64,000 nt of DNA, taken from positions 3,560,757 through 3,624,756 of the forward strand of contig JAMXIF010001194.1 of the NCBI GenBank assembly GCA_028583685.1. Reading direction: 5' to 3'. A program made the translations under genes and the position numbers. Under the pieces are notes generated by a model. That model was not told the DNA's origin. It made no database searches and saw nothing but the letters and a program-made list of their open reading frames with translations. The stretch comes from Petaurus breviceps papuanus (lineage: Eukaryota > Chordata > Mammalia > Diprotodontia > Petauridae). Of the stretch, positions 1-11,589 are shown piece by piece (positions within the stretch are counted from its first letter, which is position 1; each line of letters begins with the position of its first letter).

Positions 1-116
1 CTGGGCAATTCTCAAAGAGTCTAAGTTGCAGAAAAGGTATGCCCACCTGAAAGAGGGAGTTTCCCCAATAGACAGTTCCCACTGCCAATAAAATCATAAG
101 TCTAGTGTTTGTCCTG
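1..116 (+). repeat. THER-type SINE, 3' portion
   Basis: CTGGGCAATTCTCAAAGA, then a CTAAGTTGCAG segment and a PyAATAAAATCA segment. The same order occurs in the more complete copy at 9420-9612. Cut by the window edge. Confidence 0.6.
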
Positions 117-574
117 ATCCTTTTCCAAGTAGGACCCCAGAATTGATTTGAGTTGTGACCCTATCAATGACGACTCTAATTGGCTCACCAAAGGGGAAAA
201 GTAATAATGTTCTAGGCTAAGAGCCACTCCATGGAACAATCAATTCTCCCGATTACCATGCAGCCTGAGCCCATGGGGTAAGAACCAAAATCTGCAGTTA
301 AGCCAAAAATGCTACTCTACTGATTTAGACCTGGCAGTCACATGCAAAGATATGTAATGAGAATTTAATTACAATATACTAATAGATTTAGCATTTTATT
401 TTAAATTATTAACAAGGTTGCCAGAGGGAGTAAGTTTATCAAGGGATACAAATCCTAGCTGTACCTTCTAGTCCGCCTGGAGTCCAATTAACCATCTACT
501 GCTATGCCCAGAAGTCTCCTACTCTCAAGCTCTGTTGCTATGTGACTTATGATACACCAACAAATGTCTCTACC
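117..574. other. No recognisable feature
   Basis: Unremarkable AT-rich intron sequence. No repeat family, exon or motif could be assigned. Confidence 0.5.
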
Positions 575-588
575 AAAATGCTTACTGT

Positions 589-692
589 TTGGCTTCAGAC
601 ACTTAACACCAAACTAGCCGTGTGACCTTGGGCAAGTCACTTAACCTCAATTGCCCTACCTCCCCCATCAAAAAAAAAAAGCCAATTTTAAA
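589..692 (+). mobile_element. WSINE1-like SINE, 5'-truncated
   Basis: Carries the family 3' body (GTGTGACCTTGGGCAAGTCA, then CTTAACC) and an A tail. Flanked by a perfect 14-bp target-site duplication, AAAATGCTTACTGT, at 575-588 and 693-706. The tRNA-like head is missing. Confidence 0.85.
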
Positions 693-769
693 AAAATGCT
701 TACTGTAATAATGAAGATGATGATAGCAATAATAATGATCATCATCAGCTCACACATATAATGCTTTTT

Positions 770-870
770 CTTATGGCAACATCAACTATTATTAACCCTA
801 GATGAGCTACTAGAGCCCACAAAGGGTGAGTGATTTGCCTAAAGGTCACACAGCTAATAATAAGTGACCA
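770..870 (-). repeat. MIR fragment
   Basis: Reads GTGATTTGCCTAAAGGTCAC, then ACAGCTAATAA, the reverse complement of the MIR core. Confidence 0.6.
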
Positions 871-1244
871 AGGCCAGACATACATAAACTTGGGCCTTGT
901 AATAGTAATGGCATTTAAAGATTCCCAAGTATTGGCTTGGTTTTTGGTTTGATTGTGTTAAAACCCAGAGCTTGTTAATCCCACTTGTGGGATGGAGTTG
1001 TTGAAGTGAAAAGAGAGTGCTGAACTGGGAGGAGCTGGTGACATAGATTTGGAGAGACACAAGAGAGAGGCAGAAGAACTTTTTGGAAGCAGCACCTTTG
1101 GAGGCAGAGAGAGACTGAGAGGATTGCTGAGGGCCACTTTGAATTGCCCTGGACTTTTGAGACCTGCCCCCGGAGCTGCCAAGGACTGAGGAGACATGGC
1201 TGTTTTGCTGGTACTTTGTCTGTCTGTTTTGATGTTGTTTTGCC

Positions 1245-1690
1245 AGATTTGTCCACTGGTGAAAGACAGTCCTGTTGTTGCAGAAGTTCTGAAACCTGGC
1301 TGTTGGTTAAGAGCTCCTGAGACTGTTCTGCAGACAGAGTGTTGTTGCAGAAGTTCTGAAACCTGGCTGTTGGTTAAGAGCTCCTGAGACTGTTCTGCAG
1401 ACAGAGAGTGAATACTGTCCACTGGTGAAGGACAGTGCTGTTGTTGCAGGAGTCTGGGAACCTTTCTGTTGGTTCAGAGCTACTGAGACTGTTCTGCAGA
1501 CAGAGAGTGAATACTGTCCACTGGTGAAGGACAGTGCTGTTGTTGTAGAAGACTTAGAACCTTGCTGTTGGTTCTGAAGCCCCGAAGAAGGATTTTCTTG
1601 TTGTATGTTTACAGAAATCCTGCGAAAGGGTTTTGCTAATGTTTTCAGGGGTCCTAGGACTGTTCTGCAGACAGAGGATGAATTAATGAA
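1245..1690 (+). repeat. Tandem array, about 99-bp period
   Basis: Units begin GTTGTTGCAGAAGTTCTG at 1274, 1341, 1440 and 1539, giving spacings of 67, 99 and 99 bp. Each ends near ACTGTTCTGCAGACAGAG. A degenerate final unit ends near 1682. The 67-bp unit lacks the GTGAATACTGTCCACTGGTG part. Open frames of about 150 codons on the minus strand arise from the periodicity. Confidence 0.85.
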
Positions 1691-2190
1691 GAGATTGGGA
1701 ATGTATCTTATGGCCTTGCTAAGCTTTGTCTCCCCAGGAACAAAGATTGCTGAGAACTTGCCTTGTGTCAAGATGAAGAAAAGACCTCCATTTGGGTATT
1801 AAGTGCTGTGCTTAAACTTGTTGTAACTCTGGGGTAGATTCAATTGTGATCCAGGGGTGGGGAACTTTTGACTTTTTGGTGTTCTATGATTGAACAAATG
1901 AACGTACTTTACTTATGATTGGAAACTAATCTCCATTTGAGAAGAGGGGCTTTGTGATGGACTAAATGAAGGTACAGCCTTGGGGAGGAGTAGTATTTAG
2001 AACAGGGACTTTGTAATTGATTGAATGAATGTAAGGTCCTGGGGTGGGGTAGTACTTGGAGATTATTTAATCAGACTTAGTAAATGCTGTATTTTGAATG
2101 ATGTCATATTTTGATCTTCTCTGTTCTTAATTTGTCACTGAATAAAATGGAGAGCACCTATGCTGGTATTTTGAACCTTGGGAAGTTGCC
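1691..2190. repeat. Unassigned block between the tandem array and the LTR
   Basis: Contains loosely repeated segments with TGATTGAAC/GGACTAAATGAA/GATTGAATGAATG and GGGTGGGG or GGGGAGGAGTAG motifs at about 75-80 bp spacing. An AATAAA follows at about 2141. May belong to the same LTR-type fossil as its right neighbour; not proven. Confidence 0.35.
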
Positions 2191-2199
2191 TTTGCTTGG

Positions 2200-2704
2200 C
2201 ATTACATTACATTACATGGGGCCAAATGTAATGGGAATATAAATTTTGAAGATCTTCCCTGCCTCTAGGCTAAAGTGCACCTGGAGCCTGGGGTGGGAGC
2301 CTTGTTTTTCAGGAAATACTTCTTGGTTGGCCAGTGAGTCAATAAGATTGTTACATTCTCTGAGCCAGGAGAAGGCTATATAAGCCCTGATGTGTAGCTT
2401 TGTTTTGGGGCTCACTTTGAGAAGTGTTCTGTGATTTGATATGGATTCTGGGAAGCCGTTGTCCAGAGCCCCCCAGCTTTGAAACCCAGATGTTGTTTGG
2501 TATGGATGTAATGGTTGGACAGTTTGGAAATCTGTCTGCTTAATCTGTTTTTGTCTTGATAATTCTGTCTGTATACTTTGAAGTTCGGGGTGCTGACCTT
2601 TTTCCCCTGAACTAGGTAAATGATACATATCTGACTGATTAAAGTAAGCTTGTTAACCCATTTTGAGTTGCTTTCCTTTATCAAAGCAGATCCAAGAACC
2701 TGTG
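2200..2704 (+). mobile_element. Solo-LTR-like fossil of an endogenous retrovirus
   Basis: Has a TATA box at about 2375-2383 (GCTATATAAGCC), a downstream ATTAAA-type polyadenylation region, and a TTGGCAGCGACC stretch at about 2705 that looks like the start of a primer-binding site. It shares AATTTTGAAGATCTTCCCTG and AGGCTAAA...GGAGCCTG with the copy at 34600-35262, so the two are one family. No internal genes are recognisable nearby. Looks old and broken. Confidence 0.6.
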
Positions 2705-2784
2705 TTGGCAGCGACCCTGGGGAGGCTTGGGGTGCTTGCCGCTACAGGCCTACTACCTTCAAGTCCAAGTGTATGTGCATCATT

Positions 2785-3080
2785 ACACTGTCAAAGAAAT
2801 AAAAAGATGGAAAAATTCAAAGTTGGTGGGACTGTGGGTAAATTACTAATGAGTGGTTCGTTGGTCCAACTATCATGGGAAAAATATTTGAAATTATGCC
2901 CCCATTCTAAAAAAAGGTACCAAAAAATGTTCATTATCTTTGACTCAGCAATGCAATTACTAAGCTGTAACCTAAAAGATGACCAGGAAGTACAAAAAAA
3001 TATTCATAGAAGCATTATTTGTAATAGAAAAAAAAATAGAGGAAATACACTGTTGCCCAGTGATTGGGCAAATGACTGAC
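2785..3080 (+). mobile_element. Old L1 fragment
   Basis: Diverged version of the L1 ORF2 3' end: GGTCCAAC, GAAATTATGCCC, TTTGACTCAGCAATGCAATTA, TATTCATAGAAGCATTATTT and GTGATTGGGCAAATGAC appear in the L1 order. Confidence 0.65.
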
Positions 3081-3099
3081 CAAACTGAAAATTGAAGGT

Positions 3100-3390
3100 C
3101 TCTCTTAATTATCAAACCTAATGATGTTTTCTCAGTCCTGATCTTTGTGTATCTCTCTGGAGTATCAGACACATTCTTCTCCTGGATACTCTCCTCTGTG
3201 AGTTTTCTTGACACTGCTCTCTCAGTTCTCCTTATCTGTCTAACTGGTCCTCGGCTAGTTCTTCCTCCATCCATCACACCCAAGACTGGGACATCTCCCA
3301 AAGCTCTGTCTTGGGCCTCTTTCTCCCTGTCCCTGTTCCCCGTTCCCCCAAGTTTAGACTCTCACTTTGTGATCACCTCAATTTGTGTAC
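3100..3390 (+). mobile_element. L2 fragment (ORF2 region)
   Basis: ACACTGCTCTCTCAGTTCTCC, then GGACATCTCCCAAAGCTCTG and TGGGCCTCTTTCTCC follow L2 reverse-transcriptase region order. Confidence 0.55.
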
Positions 3391-3789
3391 TGTAGGAGAT
3401 GCAAGAGGAAATATACTAGAAATCTGTAAAATATTTTAAAATAAAATTTATCAGTGTTTTAAGAACAAAAAAAAATCCAGTCTAAACTCATTTTATCAAT
3501 TTTAAAATATGTATTTGTTTTACTGATGTCTACCTAGCAGGCCTTCGCTTATAGTAAATATTAAAAACAGTTCAATAAAACCAACTAACTTATCCGCCAA
3601 GTCTGGGAATACACACATTCCATATCCATAGTTCCTTACTTTTGCCACAAGGTCAATCAACAAGGATTTCTTAGGTATATTTTCTCAACATTTCTCTAGG
3701 ACCTACCTTAATCATTAAACAGAATTCACTTTCATTTTCTGGTTCTTTTCCTTCACACTGCTGTAATCATTGTATATATGGCTTCCACA

Positions 3790-3920
3790 ACCCCTGAATA
3801 GGCTCAAGGGAAGATTCTGACTTGTCCAAATTCACAAAGAGTGAAAGAAGTAAAGTCTAGATTTGAACCCAGGTCAGCTGACTCCTAATCCAGTATTCTT
3901 TCCAGTACATCAGGTAATAT
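3790..3920 (-). repeat. MIR fragment
   Basis: GATTTGAACCCAGGTCAGCT, then GACTCCTAATCCAG, is the reverse complement of the MIR head. Confidence 0.6.
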
Positions 3921-4344
3921 ATCTTGGACTTTGTATCTACCATGCCAGGAAGACAGGAGAAGCTCAATAAATACTTAATTACAGGATAGGTTACAATCAG
4001 GATAAAAGGCAGCATATGTCCAATTTTCTAATCTTTCCTGAAACTAACTTTGAAAGGAAAAAAAAGTTATAAAATGAGAGCTATTTTCATGATTCTTCTT
4101 TCAAAAGAGAAAAAAAAAAATTTAAGTGGCCATACCAATAGAGAAAGTAGGGATTCTTAATATGGGTCTTCAAACTTGTTTAAAAAAAAAAGTTTGACAA
4201 CTGTATTTTCAAATAATTACTTTCTTCTGTAATCCTAAACATTTGGTTTTGTGCATTTAAACCTGTTCTTCTGAGAAGAGTGTCCATAGGCTTCACCAGG
4301 CTGCCACACGGGCCAAGGCCTCAAAAGGGCTTAGAAGAAGCCCT

Positions 4345-4870
4345 GTTCTCTTAGCATAAAGGCTGATATGGGAATCAGAAGACCTGAGTTCTAACGGTCC
4401 TAGTTCGGCACAAATTCACTTTGTAGCTGTGAGCAAGTTACCTCCTATCTTTACCACAATGCCCAGAGGTCCATTTTTAGGAAGGGCCCAGGCCAGCTAT
4501 CCTTCATTCTCTAATCTATATCCATGGGATATTATCCATAAGCCAGCTACCTTTTTCCTGCATCCCTTCTACCTTCCCTCAACCTCTTAATGAGGAAGAG
4601 CCCAGACCAATGATTTTCATTCATTCTCTGGACTTCAACACTATGCCCCTTTGTGAACAGTTCCTCTTCTACCCTTTTATATGTTGTCTTTCCTGTTAGA
4701 ATATAAATTCTGTGAGGGCACAGGCTGTTTTTTAATTTTTGCCTGGCACATAGCACTAAATGCTTGTTGCTATGAATCCCCTTTTTTTCTGAGCCTTAAT
4801 TCCCTGATCTGTAAAATGAAAAGGTTTTATTTTCCTAAGATTCCTCCTAGCTCTGACATTCTGTGAATCT
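4345..4870 (+). repeat. THER/MIR-type SINE split by an L2-like segment
   Basis: The SINE head (GAATCAGAAGACCTGAGTTC, then TAGCTGTGAGCAAG) stops near 4440. Its tail (CTGAGCCTTAATTCCCTGAT...AAAATGAAAAGG...CTAGCTCTGACATTCTGTG) resumes near 4775. Between them lies an L2 3'-end-like stretch with GCCTGGCACATAGCACTAAA. Confidence 0.5.
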
Positions 4871-5869
4871 AAGTTTAATAAAGATGGTGGGTCTGAAAGA
4901 ATGAAAATTACTCTCTACAAGGTGCTGCTAATTTTACTCGTTCCAATGCTCTTCTACTTTTAATAATGTGTTGGCCTGCCCATTTCATTGAAATGGGTCA
5001 TTTTTCTGCCAATGTGGCAATAAGGAGAAGAACTAAAATAAATTAAATCAGCACTTATTTGCTTTGCCTTTCCAGGGCACGTTGGAAGGAAGGAAGCAAA
5101 CAAGCAAAGAAATAATTAAATGCCTAATATTTGGCAGGTACTGTGCTTTACTTTAGTTAACACTGTAGGGCAACTTAGACTTTGCCAAAAGACAATGAGA
5201 TTTACAACAATACAAGTATCACTCCCCAAATATATCACAGCACAGAATCTAACCTAAACATCTGCTTCTTTGCTCACAACTTTTCTTAAATCAGTTATTT
5301 ATGTAATGAGATGTCTTTCAAAGACATGTTAAGTTTTGCACAAGAGAAGTGGCATAAAAGGACATACCTGACCAGGAAAAAAGAGTGGCAGGTTATGTAG
5401 TAAAAGCACAGGATAACAGATGGACAGCCCAAGTGGCATACTGATAGCTATAAAATATTGAATGTTACAGGAAAACTTCCACTACAATGGAGATATCTAA
5501 TATGGAGAATTTATGGAAGAAGATGAACAATAGCTACATAGTATGAAAAGATTTCAATATATGTTGGTGGAAGGAGTGCCTATTCCAGTGAGATCATGGA
5601 TTCACTGAAGTATTAAGGTTTTTATTATTATGTCTGTCCCCCCAGTGGATTAAAAGTACTTGGAGAAAAGGGTCTGTCATCTCTCTCTCTGTAGTCCTTG
5701 CATCTTTGTACCACTAATTTAAGTTTGCTGAAACACACAACTGCAGCACTGGTTACAACAAGATGAGTTTCACGCTATGACCATGGCAGATCATTCTATT
5801 ACAAAGTTATTTGTCAAAAATCCTTTATCATCTTCTCTCACCTATAAACAACAGTTCCTTCTCTTCTTT

Positions 5870-6060
5870 TAACCTTGGAGTTGAAGAAGACCTAACATTT
5901 TAAGGACTACCCAGCATTTATTTCTTGTAGTACCTGACACTTCTACTTCTCTTTTTACATAGGTTCTATCTCCATTGTAAGCTTATCTTTTTGCATTCCC
6001 AATCATGTGACACATAGCAATTACTCAAAAGTTGGCTGATGGTGATTAAAGGCATGTTCC
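5870..6060 (+). mobile_element. L2 3' end, diverged
   Basis: ATTGTAAGCTT...GACACATAGCAATTACTCAA matches the L2 tail pattern of a gene-like pyrimidine stretch followed by GGCACATAGTAGGCRCTYAA. Confidence 0.4.
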
Positions 6061-7009
6061 AAAGTCATTAACAATAAATAGAAAAATGAAGAATGTTTCA
6101 ATTTGTTTCCAAGACCTAACAATGGAAACTATATGTATGCTTCTTATCTTCATGGAGTTTTAATGGCTTAAAACTACACTACAGCTTTTGGGACATCTCG
6201 TCCAGATGAGTTCCAATCATGTATATAAGCTTTAAGTACCTTCTATGTGCAAAGTACAATGCAGAATACTGACACCTAACTTAAATATTGTATTTTTTAA
6301 ACCATTTCACAAATCATAATCTTTGTTTATTGCTTATTCTTTAGAGCAGATGTGTGTGCCTCAGTGTTTCCCAATGACCAGTTCACCAACTATCATGGGA
6401 AAAGAGAAAATCTTTTGCCAGTCTATCAGATTTTTACTACTAAAATATGATTCCTTTCTGAAACACACACACCACGTTATTCTTTGCTATTTCCTATTCT
6501 TTCTGCTTACTGATCCAGATTTCTGGGGTTCCCACTGTCATTAGCCTGGGATGTGACAGTAGTAGGAGATCATTTCTAGTTTTCCTTTTTTAAGTTGTAT
6601 TAAAATGAAGTCAACAGTTTTATCCCACAGTGGTTATGTTCATCACTACTCCATGTACAGTACTGTCCATGTTTTGGGGGCTTTTTTTTTTTTTTTGCAA
6701 CTACCTGACTTCTACAAGAACTATCTTAGGTTCATTCTTCTCATCAGTTACCACAGTAATATCAATCCTCCATTTTGAGGGCTAAAAGAAAAACCAGTAC
6801 TAAGCTCGGAATCTGTCACCTTGACAGCCAAAGGCATTAAGTTATATCTGGCAGATATTTTATCCAATTATCTGAGGCTTCACTTTCACCTTTACTGGTA
6901 TGGATTTAAGTCCTAAACCTCATGACCTGTATCTTACATTAGATGATTTCACCCAAAGAACATCATTGCTCTAAATCCTGACATTACCTATAGTAACAAA
7001 TGAAGATAA

Positions 7010-7250
7010 TATTTAATAATAATAAAACAACATTTATATATTTCTTTAAAGTTTTACAAAATGCTTTACATTATATGTGCTATCTCATTTGACCCTTACC
7101 GAAAACCCTGTAAAATTGGTTCTATTATTATCGTCATTTTACAGATGAGGAAGTTGAAGCTAAATTAAGTTACTTCCCACAACTAAGTATATGAGGGATG
7201 ATTTGAACTCTGGTCCAAAGTCAGAACTCTATTTGCTGAACCACCTAGCT
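7010..7250 (-). repeat. MIR, near full length
   Basis: ATTTTACAGATGAGGAAGTTG, an AAGTTACTT segment and GATTTGAACTCTGGTCC follow the reverse-complement MIR order. Confidence 0.7.
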
Positions 7251-7639
7251 TAAAAAAAAAAATCTTCTACCACACTTGCCTAGAAGTGATCAGCAGAATT
7301 ACAACATGCAAAGATGTGCGTTAGGTGTGCAGGCTGTACTAATTCTCACTAAAATGTCTCTCCCTATACACAGCACTTTACCTCTTTTCCGGAAGGCTCT
7401 ATTCTGATTAGACAGTTAGCTTAGCATTCCTATCTATCCATTTTAAATTAGGCAATAAGCTTATCCCTTGATTAAAGACATCCTTTAGCATCATATAATC
7501 CATGAAAATCTTGTTAGCTGGAAAGCAAACCATTTAACTATTTATTGTCAATGGTGTTTTCTTTCATTAATAAAAAAGAACTAAAGTTGCCTAAAGGAAT
7601 AAAAAAAAGAGAGAACTTTACTATTTGTATACCACCGAC

Positions 7640-7735
7640 AAGACAATCTCTCTGGGCTTCAGTCTCCTCCACTATAAAATGAAAGGGCTAGGTTAGATGA
7701 ACATTATGGTTCCTAACAGCTGTAATTCTATAAAT
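7640..7735 (+). repeat. THER/MIR-type SINE tail
   Basis: CTCTGGGCTTCAGTCTCCTC, TATAAAATGAAAGGGCTAGG and a GGTTCCTAACAGCTGTAATT tail. Confidence 0.6.
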
Positions 7736-7799
7736 CATATGGAGAAACAGGGTCATGACTATTTGGAACACAGACAGAGAAATAAGATATTGGGTAAAA

Positions 7800-8035
7800 T
7801 AAAGATAAAAGAACATATTTATACAGTGCTTGATGGCTTAACAATGCTTTCCTCACAAAAATCCTCTGAAGTAGGTAATGCAAATATCATTATACCTGTA
7901 TGACAGAAGAAGAAACTGAGGTTCAGGAAGATGAAAGAACTTTCCTAAAGTCATATAGTGAATAGGCAGGAGAGCCAAGACTTGAACAAAGGGTTCCTGA
8001 ATTCTAGTCCAATGCCTTCTCCATTCTACCAAACT
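7800..8035 (-). repeat. MIR, near full length
   Basis: GACAGAAGAAGAAACTGAGG, AGTCATATAGTGAATAGGCAG, CTTGAACAAAGG and TCTAGTCCAATGCCTTCTCC. Confidence 0.65.
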
Positions 8036-8469
8036 GTCAAAGAAGCATATTATTTTAAATTTTTTAAAATTTACACAAAGTACAGGTTTTTTTGACCCAT
8101 CAAATTTATTTTACAAATTAAAAACTTGACCAAAAATTTTTTAAAGTATATAGAGGTTACTAAAGACAACTGAAAAAAAGCTAGCTAAAGGATGAACGTG
8201 AGGGATAATGCATTTAAAGACTTTTTGGATCTTCATTTCTTTAACTTAGATCATATTCTGTTACTCAGTTTCCCAGAAATGGCTATATAGATACCAAATT
8301 TGAGAAATATTCGTGTCCTTTTATAAAGTAGTTACCACAAATACAACTTACAGCTACTCTTCAAATTTTCAAAAACAAAGGGGAGGGGCGGGGCAGGAGA
8401 GAAACAAAGTCCTTTCATCGTCATAATGCCTACTTTACATGAGAGTTTCTAAAAATAAGACATTTACTA

Positions 8470-8735
8470 TAATAATAGTAAAGCTAACTCTTATATAGCA
8501 TTTTCAGGTCTGCAAAAGGATAGGCACACACACATCTATATCTACAGCTAAGTTGATAAAGATAATAAAATTGATCCTTACAACCACCTATAAGGTAGTT
8601 ACTATTTAATTATCCCCATTTTATAGATGAGGAAACTAAGGCTGAAGAAGTTAAGTGACTTTCCCAGGGTCCCACAGCTTTGTTCTTAAGGGTCTGAGGC
8701 AAGATTTGAACTTTTTTTCTTAATATCATGTTGAG
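8470..8735 (-). repeat. MIR, near full length
   Basis: CCCCATTTTATAGATGAGGA, AACTAAGGCTGAAGAAGTTA and GTGACTTTCCCAGGGTCCC form the reverse MIR core. Confidence 0.7.
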
Positions 8736-8777
8736 CACACCATCTATTGTGCAATGTAGGATCTGAAAAGCACCATA

Positions 8778-8880
8778 TTTAATTCAACAAATATTATTTG
8801 GTTATGCACTGAAAATACAAAGACAAGAAAGACATAAACGCTAATCTCAAAGGAAGCTGCCATCCAGGAGCAGAGAAGTT
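8778..8880 (-). mobile_element. L2 3' end fragment
   Basis: ATTCAACAAATATTATTTGG, GCACTGAAAATACAAAGAC and a GGAAGCTGCCATCCAGGAG stretch match the reverse complement of an L2 3' end. Confidence 0.5.
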
Positions 8881-8984
8881 AAATTCTGAGCTCAAATACC
8901 AGGAAAATCTCAAAAGTTCTCAGTAAAAAAGTGTACTACACAGTACAACAACAGAAAGAGTGTGACCTTGAAACCTAGAATACA

Positions 8985-9120
8985 AGGAGAAGAAAGATCA
9001 TAGGAGGTCACTGATTTTACAGATAAGGAAAACAAGATCCAAAAGTTAAGTGATGTGCTGAAGGTCACACAGCTTAAAGACAGAAAAGTACTAAGTACCT
9101 AAGTCTCTTGACTCCTAGAC
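8985..9120 (-). repeat. MIR fragment
   Basis: ATTTTACAGATAAGGAAAAC, AAGTTAAGTGATGTGCTGAA and GGTCACACAGCTTAAAGAC. Confidence 0.65.
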
Positions 9121-9419
9121 AAATGCAAAAATAAAAATAATTTTTTAAAGATATGAATAGGAAGATTACAAGGGAACCAATTTGGAAATAAATCCCTTGC
9201 AGGTTATCAGTACAGTGTTCCACTTTAAAACACTGAATTTAACTCCCCAAATAACCTGCTGAAATAACTTTGCCATAATTTGGGAGCATCTCCTTATCTT
9301 GGGGTATTGAACTAAAGTGTGGTATAAGCTGGCAACACATATAGTTCTAATAAAGATAAAATATAAACTGTAAAACACTCTATACACGTGAGATACTGTC
9401 ATCATATGGAACAATGGAG

Positions 9420-9612
9420 AGAGGTATCATGGGTTAGTGGATAAAGGCCTAGTGCTAAAATCAACAATACCCAAATTCAAGCCCAGCCTCTGGCACATAC
9501 TGTGTGACCACAGCAAGTCATTTCATTGCTCAGGCAATTCTCCAAGACTATAAGCTACAGTGGCCCAGTTGCCTCATACCAGGGGAGGTCCCTACACTAA
9601 TGAAATCAAAGA
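9420..9612 (+). repeat. THER-type tRNA-headed SINE
   Basis: Head GGGTTAGTGGATAAAGGCCTA, body TGTGTGACCACAGCAAGTCA, tail CAATTCTCCAAGACTATAAG then CCTACACTAATGAAATCAAA. The fullest copy of the family seen at position 1. Confidence 0.6.
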
Positions 9613-10129
9613 TAATAGTTTCTTAGGAAAAACGCTAAACATTATGGCTTTACATCAATTGAAAAAAGTCATAGATGCAGAAAAAGAGTAAGATTCTTGA
9701 CCCCATAGGAAACATCAAGGAAATCTGAAAGGCTAAATGATATGCTGAGTTCTTACAAAACTGGTCTAATAAGGTCACAGGCAATTTGCATTTGAACATC
9801 TGCATTGCATTCAGACAAATGTAATGCTGGCATTAAGCAGCAAGCTATATACTATATAAGTGAAATAAAGCCAACTGTGGAGTAGTGAACAGTAAAAAGC
9901 AAAACAAAACAACCAAAAAAATTCCCTTGGGATGCTACGCACCAGAAAGTAAAAATTCTCATTAAAAAAAGACTTACAAGAAATAATTTGGTTTGACTCA
10001 AAGTGCAGAAAAAAATTATATATGCATTGGGGTTTTTTTTAAACATCTTCCATAGATTATAATTTGGTGGTTTATAGAGTTTTCTGTGTCTGCATTCTGG
10101 ATTCTCCACTAAAGCCCTAATTCCATGCT

Positions 10130-10205
10130 CAACCTCAGTTTCTAAAGTGAGAAGGTTGGATTAGATAAGCATTAAGGTTCCTTTTGAATCTAAATCTATG
10201 AACTA
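10130..10205 (+). repeat. THER/MIR-type SINE tail
   Basis: CTCAGTTTCTAAAGTGAGAA, GGTTGGATTAGATAAGCATT and AAGGTTCC...AATCTAAATCTATG. Confidence 0.55.
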
Positions 10206-10429
10206 TGACCTCATCATTGTAAATTATTACAGTCTATACCAAAGAAATACACATTCTTTTCCAGTCTTCCCAAACTGTTATGACTTTTTATCAGATTTCT
10301 GAAAATGAACTGCTTCTAATAGCCTAGCTAAATTAGGATAGGCTCATCACCATAAGGTTGGCTACCAGTTCATAAATATTTTTGGCCATGGCAAACTCAT
10401 CTTAGAGTCTCTATACTCTCTGAAGAAGC

Positions 10430-10560
10430 AAAATCAGATCACACATCTAAAGCTGCAAGATATCTTAGGAAGGTTGTGACTTATCCAAGGTCATAGAACT
10501 AGTAAGCATCAGAAGTGGGATTTGAACCCAGGTCCTCTGACTTTTCATTATAATTCTTTT
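10430..10560 (-). repeat. MIR fragment
   Basis: ACTTATCCAAGGTCATAGAA, then GATTTGAACCCAGGTCCTCT, reverse MIR. Confidence 0.65.
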
Positions 10561-10569
10561 CATTATAAT

Positions 10570-10865
10570 GTCAACAGTCAGTTAAAAAGCATTTATTAAG
10601 TACTTTCATATGCTGTGCTAAGTTCTGGGGATGGCATGGTGTGTGTGTGTGGGGGGGGGGGATGCAGGGAATCATCAGGAAAAGCTTCTTGAAGAAGGTG
10701 GGATTTTAGCTGAAGGAAGCCAGCTTCAAGGAGCCTCGAAGGAAGCCAGGGAAGCTAAGTGGAAGTAAGAAAGTAGAACATTCCCAAGCATGAAAGAGTG
10801 CCAAGAGTCAGTGGGATTCTAACCCAAGTCTGTCCTGACTCCAAGTCCAGCACTCCTTCCATTAG
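10570..10865 (-). mobile_element. L2 3' end with MIR piece
   Basis: AAAGCATTTATTAAGTACTT, TGCTGTGCTAAGTTCTGGGG, AAGGTGGGATTTTAGCTGAA and a GGAAGCCAGGGAAG segment form a reverse L2 3' end. About 10795-10865 switches to a MIR-like GATTCTAACCCAAGTCTGTC. A (GT)nGn run lies at about 10640-10661. Confidence 0.6.
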
Positions 10866-11045
10866 GTCAGGGATATCAAACAAAAAAAGAAACTGAGGCC
10901 ACTAAACCATTTTTAAGGGTCCCTGTGGACTGTACACTGACTTGGAAAACCATACATGTTTGCATCTTTTTAAAAATTAATACATCCACATATCAAAATT
11001 AGAGAGGAACATTTTAATCTGGTTTGAGCTACACTCAGGAGTTTT
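10866..11045 (+). mobile_element. hAT-like non-autonomous DNA transposon
   Basis: GGGATATCAAAC...GAAACTGAGGCCACTAAACC...TTTTAATCTGGTTTGAGCTAC...CTCAGGAG matches a miniature-element pattern known in marsupials. Diverged; no clear target-site duplication seen. Confidence 0.5.
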
Positions 11046-11154
11046 GTAAGTACACTAGAGAACACACCCTATACATACAAATTATATTTTACATATATAC
11101 ATATATATCTCCCATTATATTATTTTTATTTCTTATTTCATTTATGTTGTTCCT

Positions 11155-11335
11155 AAGGAACCCCGACTCTGGAGTTGGGTGGCCTGGATTCAAATTATAC
11201 TTTTTGATACTTATTACCTGTGTAACCCTGGGCAAGTCAACTAATCTCCCTGGGCTTCAGTATCCTCCATTGCAAAATGAGGATATTGGACTAAGGGGCC
11301 TCTGAGGTCCCTTTCAGAAGTGCATCTATGAGCCT
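11155..11335 (+). repeat. THER/MIR-type SINE
   Basis: CTGGATTCAAATTATACTTT, GTAACCCTGGGCAAGTCAAC, CTTCAGTATCCTCCATTGCA and GAGGTCCCTTTCAGAAGTGC in CORE-SINE order. Confidence 0.65.
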
Positions 11336-11589
11336 AGAGGGTTTGTTTTTTTCCTTTTAATATCTTATCAGCTCTCCTCTTTGCTCTTCCATGTTTGTTT
11401 TTTAAAGTCCCTGTTCTCCTAGGAGTTTCTCGCCCACCCCCACCCCCCTCCTTTTTTTCCTTTGTGGGAAATGTAAGGAGCCTTGTTTTCTTGCAAGCTC
11501 TCACTCTGTTATCTTGACTGGAAATTGGAAGGCGTAGTTGTAGCAACAGCAGAACTCATTACTAGTAGCTAGGCTTACAAAATGCTATC

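Noticed and set aside
1245-1690. CRISPR-like array
   Set aside because: Units are contiguous without unique spacers, and the DNA is clearly mammalian.
958-1771. Two 154-codon minus-strand frames
   Set aside because: They fall in the 99-bp tandem array and repeat the same peptide words; the frames come from the periodicity.
2371-2390. TATA box as an alternative host promoter
   Set aside because: It lies within an LTR-like fossil on the strand opposite to B4GALT5; no host exon follows it.
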